This document shows, piece by piece, positions 1 to 8,231 of a DNA stretch of 28,870 nt (positions are counted from its first letter, which is position 1; each line of letters starts with the position of its first letter). The notes under the pieces are model-generated. The model ran no database searches and was not told the origin of the DNA. It saw only the letters and a program-made list of their open reading frames with translations. Both the position numbers and the translations under genes were made by a program. The stretch is from Zygnema cylindricum (taxonomy: Eukaryota > Streptophyta > Zygnematophyceae > Zygnematales > Zygnemataceae), in assembly GCA_037447655.1 (NCBI GenBank), contig JBBHKE010002834.1, positions 126,001-154,870 on the forward strand. The letters run 5' to 3'.

Positions 1-381
1 CTTTGTCCGTACGGATCATATCAAATTATCCGCAACTGCGTTGACTAGTTTGCATCGCATCTGCTCCGTAACGGCGGCGCGTTTTTATCCAAAATAACTG
101 TAGCTGCGTTGTCCTGTCTGCGTCGGAACTTCGCCGTACCGGCAGTGCCTATTTCAACATTTTGTTTACTCCACATTGGATTGCTTCGCGATCTGCTGTC
201 GATTTGTCAATGATTGTGCACGCCACTCAATGAGTCTTTTACATCACTTAAATTATATCCGTTCGTTCGCTCCCCCAATCCATGAATCCATTCGAACCTC
301 CACATTAAATTCCATTGCTCACGAATTGTCACAAGCGCACAAAATGTCGCGTACACACGAATCAAACTTTTGAAAGCAACA
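1..381 (-). repeat. LTR of family F, copy 1 (partial, runs off window)
   Basis: Read on the minus strand, this begins TGTTGCTTTCAAAAG at 381, directly after a purine tract ending GGGGGAG (complement of 382-392), the usual polypurine tract/LTR border of copia elements. It is homologous (roughly 85% by eye, with indels) to 6135-6515 and shares its start with the plus-strand copy at 10878. It contains two ~65-bp tandem sub-repeats (about 28-155) with GCTGCG cores and a short hairpin at 178-194. The far LTR end lies outside the window. Short ORFs here are chance. Confidence 0.7.
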
Positions 382-410
382 CTCCCCCGAAATTTAGTTT
401 CGTGCACCCA

Positions 411-546
411 GAATACAATATGTAGCGTGAAATGTTATGCTACGCTAGTTTGCCATCGCAGCCTAGTTTGAATACAATATGCAACGTGAACTGCTATGCT
501 GCGCTACTTTGACACTTTGACACCGCAGCCCAATTTGACTTCAATC
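411..546. repeat. Minisatellite, 2 units of 59 and 67 bp
   Basis: Two imperfect tandem units (411-469 and 470-536) each start with AATACAATATG and carry GTGAA, GCTATGCTGCGCTA-like and CGCAGCC motifs; a third unit starts at 537 but is cut off by LTR E. The homologous stretch at 6547-6743 holds three units. No coding potential. Confidence 0.75.
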
Positions 547-877
547 TGTCTGTAGACATTTAGACTCTAATGGACGTACATACTAAAAGCAAGGACGTAT
601 ATAATATTCAAAATTTGAAAAAAATTCTCTCACAACCTCCACTGCTAAACATTCAAAACTTTACACAAACAATAACAACATTAACGCTTCTGCTGACATC
701 ACCACTGGTTTTGCTTCTTCCTTCCATGCCTTCCATCCTTTGACTTATATAACTGCCCCCTTGCAAAATTCGTTCTTCTTGTATGTACATTGTGTTGCTG
801 CCTTTTTGTACCCCCTTTGTTTTGGTTTTCAACGCAGATTCTACACATTCATACAAAATTAATATCATCTTGTAACA
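547..877 (-). repeat. 3' LTR of gag-only family E, copy 1
   Basis: On the minus strand it starts TGTTACAAGATG at 877 after a purine tract GCATAGGGGGAGC, and probably ends ...CTACAGACA near 547 (331 bp). The second copy, 6854-7180, has the same ends and 327 bp. A TATA-like box (GTTATATAAGTC on the minus strand, about 743-754) lies mid-LTR in copy 1 and is lost in copy 2. Position and strand fit a 3' LTR for the minus-strand gag at 3085-1077. No matching 5' LTR is found. Confidence 0.65.
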
Positions 878-1404
878 GCTCCCCCTATGCCATGAATGGC
901 CACACTGTCATTTTACTAATGTTATAACACCTCTCCAATAAATCCGAATTTCCACTCGTATTCGACACACTGCCATGTTATCAGATTTGTTGAAAATCTA
1001 TCTTCTACACACTTTCATCAAACAGTTGTTGTACCTCCTCCCCAATCAGATTCCACGCCATCCGGTGCGCTGCTGGTTACGTTCCTCGTTGTGATTCATT
1101 TTGTAACATGTTTCTTGTGCTACTGTTTTTCAGCAGTATGTATCTTTTTCTTGTTTTCTTATGTCTTCCTGATATGATTTCGTTCTTTGTAGTGTTTCTA
1201 TAGTTTGCCTTCCCATTACCTCTACAAAGTGTGATTTTTCTCACTAATTTATGGTCTTTCTCCATAGATCTTCCACTTCCCTTAAACTTACGCATTCTCA
1301 ATATATTCATTTTGATCCCCTTTTCATTTAGTTGCTCTTTCCTCTTTCTAGTATTCTTTTTTATTTTCCCTATTCCTCCAAATCTATGATCTTTTTTCGA
1401 TCTC
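878..1404 (-). pseudogene. Decayed C-terminal/3' region of family E
   Basis: This stretch links the acidic gag tail to the polypurine tract at 878-890. The minus-strand reading 1310-1077 (77 codons) is rich in Lys and Arg (motifs KKTRKRY, RKFKGSGRS) and could be the remains of a basic, nucleic-acid-binding tail that followed the acidic repeats. Stops and frame changes interrupt it, and no protease, integrase or reverse transcriptase motif is visible. The homologous part of copy 2 (7181-7767) is very diverged, so conservation does not confirm a protein. It may simply be non-coding retroelement sequence with purine-strand bias. Confidence 0.35.
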
Positions 1405-1815
1405 TCACACTTCTTTCCTTAACCTCATTTTCTTAACATTTTTTACAGGTTTTTCACTGAGTTCATTACATTTTAAATCCACTGTATTTTCCACTCCTGA
1501 TGTTGATTCCCCAATTTTTGTGAATATACTATTTCCTATCTCATCATCTTTTCTTTGCCTTTCTTTAGGTTCTGTTTTTAGTTTAGTGTTCTTTATATCT
1601 AAATAATTTTCTCCTGTTAAATTTAACTTTGCTTCTCCAACTCCCATTTCTTCCTGAATCTCTTCCCTTTGTAAGTCATTCTCACACATCAATTTATCAC
1701 AAGAAAAAGTCTCAAACACTGAGTCTTTTCCATTTTCTTTTTCTTCCACACTATCTTCGATGACAATAATTTTTTTAGTCTCTTCCACTTCTATGTGCCC
1801 ATTCACTTCCTTCAA
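1405..1815 (-). pseudogene. Family E gag tail: acidic ~58-aa repeats
   Basis: A 136-codon minus-strand reading, very rich in Glu, Lys and Asp, continues the gag of 1775-2458 after a frameshift at about 1810-1830. Together they show two copies of a unit spaced about 59 residues: the first contains KKDSMAVNISYDRLVS (from ~1906), the second GKDSVFETFSCDKLM (from ~1731). Between them runs GHIEVEETKK followed by VIEDSVEEKE. Copy 2 (7768-8181) has the same two units spaced 58 residues, with GHLEVET, VTEDSV and two LVS motifs. The role is unknown; a charged linker or assembly segment of the retroelement capsid protein is inference. A copia protease would be expected here and is absent. Confidence 0.55.
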
Positions 1816-2484
1816 TTTCTCTTAATCTAGTTGCCTCTTCCTTTAGTAAGTTTGTGTCACTCACCAATCTGTCATAGGAAATATTGACAGCCATCGAATC
1901 TTTTTTTGTCACCTCCTTCACCTCATTCCGAACAACATAGAAAGTCGGTAAGTAAATAAATTCGTCAACACACGGTGTATGCCTTTTGTCATTTGTCGAG
2001 TCTTGTCTCTCACTCACGAAAGCACTTGATTCTCTTTTTGTTGAGGGTCGAACTAGGTTGTTGTCCCATCCATCTCTAAAATTTCGTGTAACATATGCAC
2101 TTTTATACGACGGACATACCCTGAAGGTATGTCCCAAATCATTACAATAAAAACAATTCTTTGGCCGATCTCCAAACTCGCTATTCTTTTTAATTTTGTG
2201 AAACTGAGACTTATATTCCTTTATATTCGCCTTACTTGATAAAACCTTTCTATTAGCCTCTTCATCTAGAACAACAAGTCTTGCTACAGTTAAGCTCCAA
2301 TCCCTTTTATCAATTAAAGTTAATGGATCTAATGCACTCTTATATTTTTTAGGTAGACTTCTCATTAACAATATAGCTTTTTGGGCATCTGTAAAGTTTC
2401 CTCTTGTCAAATCATTTTTTGCAAATAATACTTGTAAATCAATACAGTGTTTCTCCATACTACCTCCTACATACTTATGTTAAA
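1775..2484 (-). pseudogene. gag: Family E copia gag: capsid C-half and CCHC zinc knuckle
   Basis: The minus-strand reading begins with GGSMEKHCIDLQVLF, the copia capsid segment usually seen as EGGS-x-x-x-H-I-x-x-F, followed by LLMRSLPKKYKSALD and LTLIDKRDWSL, typical of the UBN2/gag-polypeptide family. A zinc knuckle CFYCNDLGHTFRVC (C-x2-C-x4-H-x4-C) follows around 2160-2110; it would bind the element's RNA. Upstream, an in-frame TAA separates it from the N-terminal half (2502-2709). Copy 2 at 8232-8741 is about 95% identical, with its own stop where this copy reads YLPTF. Downstream lies the repeat tail rather than a protease, so this looks like a gag-only, non-autonomous lineage. Confidence 0.8.
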
Positions 2485-2501
2485 CTATTTTGGTAACACT
2501 G

Positions 2502-2709
2502 CTAAGCCAATGATATAAAGAAGTCTTTGCATAATTCAGATGCCTTTTTGAAACTTAGGTATGACATTACCAAATCCTCAGTCAAGGATTTCTTGATAAC
2601 CCTTAGACACTCATGATTTTTCCTTTTCCATCTCTTTGATGTTTCAGCCAAGGTACCGTCCACCACATCCATTTGCTCCATCATCTCGAAGTAGCTCTCG
2701 AGTGCATCC
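2502..2709 (-). pseudogene. gag: Family E copia gag: N-terminal capsid part
   Basis: Read on minus from 2709, the frame gives DALESYFEMMEQMDVVDGT, matching the copia gag N-terminal pattern (M-E-x-Y-L-E ... D-V-V-D-G-T), then SKRWKRKNHECLRVIKKSL, the W-x-x-K-N-x-x-x-L-x-x-I helix of the UBN2 domain. It ends in stops near 2502 before the domain resumes at 2484. The frame runs straight into the border at 2710, where a plus-strand solo LTR splits the coding region; the missing first residues resume at 3012. An identical copy lies at 8785-8992. Confidence 0.75.
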
Positions 2710-3011
2710 TGTTGTAATTTATAAATCTTTATTTTCAGTAAATAGGGGTAAAAATAACTTAGAATATTTTTCTAATTAGTCTATTGTAGTATTTACCTTA
2801 ATTAGCGTTATAGTAGTAAAAAGTACAGTAGAGTGCATTGTACTTTTACAAGGACACCTGTCGAAAAAAAAACGTATGCAGGTTTTTCGGAGTGGCGCCG
2901 ACACGACACGCCGACACGCGATATGCATAATATCGCGCGCGCGTGTCAAATATCGTGAGCGCGTGCAAAGCAACCGTGCATGCATGCAACCGACACCATG
3001 CGGTATGACAA
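2710..3011 (+). repeat. Family B solo LTR inserted in gag
   Basis: It starts TGTTGTAATTTATAAATC, the same start as the minus-strand LTR at 4701, and stays alignable for about 220 bp to ACACGCGATATGCAT-like sequence before diverging. It is in the opposite orientation to the gag it interrupts. Flanking five-base direct repeats are CATCC (2705-2709) and CATCT (3012-3016), one mismatch. On removing the LTR the minus reading across the border becomes K-I-R-Q-D-A-L-E-S, continuous with gag. The expected terminal CA reads AA or is shifted by a base. At ~302 bp it is shorter than its sister (512 bp), so it carries internal deletions. Identical copy at 8993-9294. Confidence 0.65.
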
Positions 3012-3090
3012 CATCTTGTCTAATCTTTTTTGAACCAATGCTCTCCTTGGGATATATGATGGAACAATACACCAGTTACTCATGAGTCGA
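3012..3090 (-). pseudogene. gag: N-terminal stub of family E gag beyond the solo LTR
   Basis: On the minus strand, just outside the solo LTR, one frame reads GEHWF followed by lysines, and a one-base shift in a run of six A then gives KKIRQD, which joins DALESYF of 2709. This resembles the G-x-N-Y-x-x-W-K start of copia gag proteins. The true start codon is uncertain; an ATG lies near 3085. Very short, so supported mainly by its continuity with 2502-2709. Identical copy at 9295-9373. Confidence 0.45.
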
Positions 3091-4129
3091 AAGGCCACAT
3101 GGATCTCTTTTATGGTTTTCGACATTCTGGATATTTTTGTTTTAATTGTCCATTTAAAAAGAAACAATTTTGAAAGAATATCACAAGCATTTTGTTTTGT
3201 GTCACGAAATGTTTTTATGTAAAAAGGGATGTTCAAATAGTCCTTTAATGTTTATTTTGTAGAGAGATGTGATCTTGGGAATTAGAACATGCTGATTTGT
3301 TTAATTGATATTGTATTTGTCTGTGTTATCGAAAAACTCGCAATGGCAAACATTCTAAGATCCGTAATTCGTGCACCCAATGAGAGTATGGCAGAGAAAA
3401 ATGAGATGAAAAAAATCATTTTTAGGGTATTCGAGCTATTTTTTCTGAGAAGGTATAATATCAAATGTCAATTGTCATTATAAAATGTCAATCATCAATT
3501 CCAAAATGTCAATTGTCAATTGGTAAAATTCAAATGTCAAATGTAAATCGATTATTGTAAAATATCAATGTCCATGCCGAAGTTCATATCCATGTCTACT
3601 GTTGTTGGTTGCTCATCTGTGGTGCATGAACTTATTTTTTTACGGAAAAAACATAATTATATTCGACCTCTCCGAGTTCAAATGGCTAAAAGAGTGTCTT
3701 ATTCTATTGGGCACTGAAATGGTGCTTTATAAAAATTTTGGCCATTTGAGCTATAATGAGTTTGTGTCTAGTCCATACAACGGTTATTGCACTGTCCCCA
3801 TTGTAATTTTTTTTCTCTTTTGATGCGGCATGTACATTGTTGGATTTAAACGGTAGTCCCTAGTTCTGAAATCGTGTAAAGGGTTAAATAGAATCGTTTA
3901 AACTTTTATTTCATTTCTAATCTTGAAATACTGATGCAAAATTCAAAATATCGAGTGCAAAAATTAAATGTATGTCTTTATGACCTCAATGTTGCCTTTC
4001 ACTTTCCCTCTTTGGAAAGTTTTTTTCCTCGCTGCATCTTTTTTGACTTTCTCGTCCTCTATCTTCCCTTTTTTCCAGAAAAAAAACCCACTAACAATGT
4101 TTGTTGAATAAATTAAATTTAGAGTGGAG
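3091..4129. other. Unassigned retroelement internal sequence
   Basis: About 1 kb with no recognised protein, repeated without visible change at 9374-10412. At 3461-3580 it holds a cluster of AAATGTCAATTGTCAATT-like direct repeats. Reading frames of 60-73 codons on both strands match nothing I know and are probably chance. It ends in a purine-rich AGAGTGGAG that abuts an LTR A start, so it is presumably the inner end of a family A relative. Confidence 0.4.
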
Positions 4130-4167
4130 TGTTGAAGTACAGTTTCAGTTGTGTAATAAGTGAATTG
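4130..4167 (+). repeat. First 38 bp of an LTR A, truncated
   Basis: TGTTGAAGTACAGTTTCAG matches the LTR A starts at 10413, 21350 and 23913. Identity with the second block stops abruptly after 4167, where copy 1 switches to unrelated sequence while copy 2 continues through LTR A. This is a recombination or deletion breakpoint. Confidence 0.75.
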
Positions 4168-4189
4168 ATTACCCTAAACTACAAAACAA

Positions 4190-4701
4190 TGTTTTTCCAG
4201 ATATTTTCAGATATGGAACCGTATACAAAACGTTCTAGATGCTTAGTCAGCGAAAGTCGCGAAAGTCCAGCCGACTGTGGTCATGTAGTACGAAGCACTT
4301 GAGTGCTCGTCACTTATGGTCCCACGTGAATCACGCTTGTGGTCCCTCGTGAATCACGCTTGTGGTCTCAGGTGAATCGCGTCCGTTGGAACAAATTCAA
4401 TCGACGATGGTACCGTCGAACCATACCATATATTTCCGGAATACCCGGTTCAGATTCCGTTCGTCCGATCCTATGAATCCAATCGTCAATTGCGTGACGC
4501 GTGTGGCTGACTGTCGGGGACACTCCGTAAAACTTGCATACGATCTCTTGCCGACGCGTGTACCTGTAAAAGTACAATATACTCTTTTGTAATTTTGCTA
4601 TTATAACACTAATGAAGGTAAGTATTACAGCACACTAATTAGAAAATAATCTAAGTTATTTTAACCCTATCTACTGAAATAAAGATTTATAAATTACAAC
4701 A
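4190..4701 (-). repeat. 3' LTR of family B (512 bp)
   Basis: On the minus strand it starts TGTTGTAATTTATAAATC at 4701, directly after the polypurine tract AAAGATTTAGGGGAG (702-716 of the 4 kb region), and most likely ends ...GGAAAAACA at 4190. It follows the RNase H remnant in the right order and orientation for a 3' LTR. Its first ~220 bp align with the solo LTR at 2710. The part around 4270-4380 has repeated GAATCACG-CTTGTGGTC motifs (three near-copies of ~27 bp). The 22 bp between 4168 and 4189 belong to neither neighbour. Confidence 0.65.
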
Positions 4702-4724
4702 CTCCCCTAAATCTTTAGACTCAG

Positions 4725-5396
4725 TTACTCACTTAGTCCAATAACATCTCTGCAAAACTATAACTTAGGAGCAGGAAGGGCTTTTGTTAACATGTCAGCC
4801 ACCATCTTCTCGTCCGGTAAATAACACAATTAAATGACTTTTGCAAGTACTTTTTCTCTAACAAAGTGAAGTCTAACATCCATGTGTTTGCTCTTAAAGT
4901 GATGGCTGGGGTTAGAGTCAATTGCAATGGCTGCCTGGTTGTCACACCATATAGCGTGAGGACCAGTTTGCATATAACCAAGTTCCTGTAAAACAGACTT
5001 GACCCATAGGAGCTCCTTGAGGGCCGAAGCTGCTGCCATATATTTTGACTCCATTGTGGATTGAGCTGTAACCTTTTGTAATTTGCTACTCCAGCAACAA
5101 CTTCCATCTCCAATCTTAAAAATAAAGTCAGTCGTAGATTTCCGGATTGGCATGTCTCCATAGTTAGCATCGCTCCACGTCTGTATTTTCACCTCTCCTC
5201 CTCCGAGTACAAACTTAAGATTTTGAGTACCTGCAAGATATCTCAACACAGTTTTTGCTGCTTCCCAGTTTGCCTTTTTAGGATTCTGCAAACTTCTACT
5301 CAAGACCCCCACAGCTCCTGAAATATCAGGTCTTGTACAATTCATAAAATATATAAGACTTCCAACTACATGCCTAGATGGCTTTGTGTTGTCCAT
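4725..5396 (-). pseudogene. pol: Copia pol fragment: RT connection plus RNase H
   Basis: The minus reading begins HVVGSLIYFMNCTRPDI, the conserved end of copia reverse transcriptase, and continues with RSLQNPKKANWEAAKTVLRY, TWSDANYGD, CCWSSKLQKVTAQSTM and WCDNQAAIAI of the RNase H domain, then HHFKSKHMDVRLHFVREKV and the terminal MVADMLTKALPAPKL. RNase H degrades the RNA strand of the cDNA hybrid. Catalytic acids are seen in SDANYGD and CDNQ, but the EAEY motif reads ESKY. Two in-frame stops (TAA at 4830, TAG at 4758) break the C terminus. Everything upstream (protease, integrase, most of RT) is missing, so this is a truncated relic. Closest relative in the window is D at 16416-17228. Confidence 0.85.
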
Positions 5397-5412
5397 AGCC
5401 TATTTCCGCCAT
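5374..5412 (-). pseudogene. Possible gag start codon fused to pol remnant
   Basis: On the minus strand ATGGCGGAAATAGGC at 5412 sits in a good plant initiation context (CCATGGCG) just downstream of the family F LTR, where gag should begin. Only about five codons remain before the sequence becomes the RNase H fragment in another frame. I infer an internal deletion of nearly all gag-PR-IN-RT, or a join of two elements. Too short to be certain it is gag. Confidence 0.3.
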
Positions 5413-6515
5413 GGACCACAATCGGAAGCACCACAGACTACCCCTCAAACAGCCGTGTTTCAGACAACACAGATTAATCCACAATAAATAAAATCCCCTA
5501 TCAACTGCACCAATAGGCAGTATAACATAGACATTGTAAGCTCCCAAAGTTACAACCAAATCCACCAAGGAATCTAGAAGATATAAGCTCTAAAGTTTCA
5601 CAAAAACAGCTGACAGCTTCACAAACTAACCACTTAGACCTCTCACAGAATCTTACACAAATAACAAAATAGAATGAAACTGCACACACATATTTATTCT
5701 ACATCATAGAATAACTTCACAAAGTTTCACATGAAAACACCAAACAGGGTGATCACATCAACAGGTTAAAGATGCAGAAAACAGTCTACCATTGCTTTTA
5801 TGAACTTGATTGTGATGCTCCAAATATTCTAAGTCCTACATGTTATACTCAGAGAGTTCACTACTGAATGTACGGAGGCATACCACCTGTACAGTATCTA
5901 TAATCTACCTAAAGAATTGTAAGTATACCCGAATAGTTCGAGGTATGTCAGACTGAACAAATATACACTAATAAACTAATTAGCAAAATGACAAACCTTT
6001 GTTGTACAGATTATTTACACTGACATCTCCACAATCTTTGTACGACAAAAAATAAGCTACCACTAAGCAACCAGTAAACAGATAACATTACTCAAAGTCA
6101 AAACTATTCATTTTATCCGCAGCTGCGATAACTGCTTTGTCCGTACGGATCATATCAAATTGTCCGCAGCTGCGTTGACTTGTCTGCATCGCAACTGCTC
6201 CGTACCGGCGGCGCGTATTTATCCAAAATAACTGCAGATGGGTTGTCCTGTCTGCGTCGCAGCCGCGCCGTACCCGCGATGCCTATTTCAACATTTCGTT
6301 TACTCCACATCGGATCGCTTCGCGATCCGCCGTCCATTTGTTAATGATTGTTCACGCCACTAAATGAGTCTTTTACGTCATTTACATTATATCCGTTCGT
6401 TCCCTCCCCCAATCCATGAATCCATTTGAACCTCCACATTTAATTCCATTGCGCACGAACTGTCACAAGCGCACAAAATGTCGCGTACGCACGAAACAAA
6501 CTTTTCAAAACAACA
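5413..6515 (-). repeat. LTR of family F, copy 2 (~1.1 kb)
   Basis: On the minus strand it starts TGTTGTTTTGAAAAGTTTG at 6515 after a purine-rich TTTTTGTGGGAG. It contains a hairpin at 6311-6329, two to three GCAGCTGCG-centred tandem sub-repeats (about 6113-6290), a TATA-like GAGTATAACATG near 5850, and AATAAATATGTGTGTG (minus, near 5690), a plausible polyadenylation signal. The upper third aligns with 1-381. The lower end is not fixed; no clear CA or primer site is seen before the ATG at 5412. Having a polypurine tract before it and a gag start after it suggests the middle LTR of a tandem array. Confidence 0.55.
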
Positions 6516-6546
6516 CTCCCACAAAAATTCAGTTTCGTGCACCTAG

Positions 6547-6743
6547 GGTACAATATGTAGCGTGAAATGCTATGGTGCTATGCTGCGCAAGTTTGCCATC
6601 GCAGCCCTGTTTGTATACAATACGCAGCGTGCACTGTTATACTGCGCTACTTCGACACTTCGACACCGAAGCCTAGTTTGACTTCAATATGTAACGTGTA
6701 ATATAGTTATGCTGCCATGCTGCGCTACTTTGACATCGCAGCT
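6547..6743. repeat. Minisatellite, 3 units of ~66 bp
   Basis: Three imperfect tandem units start at about 6547, 6613 and 6680. Each has a CAATATG/CAATACG start, an ACGCTGC/AGCGTG core, a GCTATGCTGCGC-like segment and a CGCAGC/CGAAGC end. The first block (411-546) has only two units, so copy number differs between the blocks. Confidence 0.75.
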
Positions 6744-6853
6744 GTAGCAGGTGCTCCATTCTACTCTCAAATCTCTCCTCACAGCATCATCTACTGAGGA
6801 CTAAAGCTTTCAAAACAACACTCCCCTAAAGCTTTAGACCCAGTACTTTATTC
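6744..6853 (-). repeat. Polypurine tract and start of another copia LTR
   Basis: On the minus strand GGGTCTAAAGCTTTAGGGGAG (6841-6821) is followed by TGTTGTTTTGAAAGC at 6820. The tract is nearly the same as that of family B (4702-4720), so this is a second 3' border of a B/F-like element; the LTR is truncated after about 75 bp where the minisatellite begins. The whole stretch is absent from block 1. Confidence 0.55.
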
Positions 6854-7180
6854 TGTCTGTAGACATCTAGACTCCAATGAACGTACATATAAAAAGCAAG
6901 AACGTTTATAATCTTAAGATTATGAAAAAAATTCTCTCACAACCTCCACTGCTAAACATTTAAGACTTTACACAAACAATCAGAACATTACTGCTTTTTT
7001 GACGTCACCACTGCTCTTGCTGCTTCCTTCCATGTCTTCCATCCTTCGACTTCCTTAACTGCCCTTTTGGAAAGTTCGTTCTTCTTGAATGTACATTGTT
7101 TTGCTGCCTTTTTGTGCCCTTTTGTTTTGGTTTCAGTGCAGATTCTATACGTTCCTACGAAATTAATATCATCTGTAACA
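6854..7180 (-). repeat. 3' LTR of family E, copy 2
   Basis: Starts TGTTACAGATG on the minus strand at 7180 after ACATAGGGGAGC and ends ...CTACAGACA at 6854; 327 bp. Homologous to 547-877. The TATA-like box of copy 1 is changed here (GTTAAGGAAGTC). Confidence 0.65.
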
Positions 7181-7767
7181 GCTCCCCTATGTGATACTTC
7201 CACGCCTATCTTTCCAATATGTGGTGTTATGCTGCGTCGCTGCTTCGCGACGCAAACTTCTTCCGATGATTCACCACTGCTTTCGCCGTGTTCTTGGTCT
7301 TAAAAAATGCATAAATAAAACTTTTTGTTTCTTTTCAAATAACTCAACAAGGAAGAACACCAAATCTAAAATCCTACCATGAATATCGAATGTCAAAAGT
7401 AGTTGTTTTTATAAGACATGCATGTAAAATAAGTTTTTCCAAAATTAAGATTTCTCGAAATTCACGTTCTCCAAAAATGTCCTCCAAAAATTTATTTCTC
7501 CCGCTCTCTTCTCTTGATCACTTTCTAAACATGTTTTCATCTGCCTTTGATCCTTCTACCCTTGATTATTTGTCTTTTCTGACAGCTTACATTTTTGTCA
7601 CAATTTTTCTACTCGTTGAATGTCAAAAGTACTAATTTTCTGTTTATCTTTTATGTTTTTCTCCATAGATTTGCTACTCCCATTAACTTCATTCATCTGA
7701 GAAATTTTAATTTTCATTCTACTTCTTTTCAGCTACACTCTTTTTTTCCTATTTGTCTTTCCTATAT
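7181..7767 (-). pseudogene. Decayed 3' region of family E, copy 2
   Basis: Counterpart of 878-1404 but barely alignable. No motif is visible on either strand. It links the repeat tail (7768-8181) to the polypurine tract at 7181-7192. Confidence 0.35.
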
Positions 7768-8181
7768 TTATAACTTGTGCATTTCTATTACATTTTTCAC
7801 TCCCACAAACATTTTTCTCACTCCGATTTTTTGAACAGTTTTTCTTTGTTCTCCTCCTAGTTCACCAATTTCCACATCCACTTTAATTCTAGTTTTTGAT
7901 TTGAAGTGTCCATCTCTTCCTTCAACTCCTCTTACTTCAGTTAACAAACTCTCTCGTAAGCAATTTTCACTCACCAATTTGCCATTTGATAAGGTCACAA
8001 AAATCGTTTCTTTCTCTCTTTTGCCCTTCACCACACTATCTTCGGTGACATAACTCCTTCCACCTGTTTCCACTTCCAAATGACCTTCACTACCTCCATT
8101 TTTTCTTACTTCAATAAACTCTTTCTCCTGTAACTCTTTGTTACTCACCAATCTCTCGTCGAGAAAAGGGACAGACACCAA
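7768..8181 (-). pseudogene. Family E gag tail, copy 2: two ~58-aa repeats
   Basis: A 137-codon minus reading made largely of two units: VSVPFLDERLVSNKEL and, 58 residues later, IFVTLSNGKLVSENCL. Each is followed by E-V-R, a Gly-rich turn and EGHLEVET / RDGHFKSKT. VTEDSVVKGKRE sits between them. The layout matches copy 1 although the sequence has diverged far more than the adjoining gag. The frame is broken from the zinc-knuckle part (8232-8741) by a stop and a shift at about 8182-8230. Function unknown. Confidence 0.55.
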
Positions 8182-8231
8182 ATCCTTTTTGTCACCTCCT
8201 TCTTCTCATTCCGAACAACATAAAAGGTCGG

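Noticed and set aside
2776-3236. Overlapping readings of 96-98 codons on minus and 69 on plus
   Set aside because: They cross the solo LTR border and are identical in both blocks only because the DNA is duplicated; only the short gag stub near 3012-3090 is supported.
3461-3580. ATGTCAATTG repeats as a possible CRISPR-like array
   Set aside because: Units are irregular, without constant spacers, within eukaryotic retroelement DNA; only local direct repeats.
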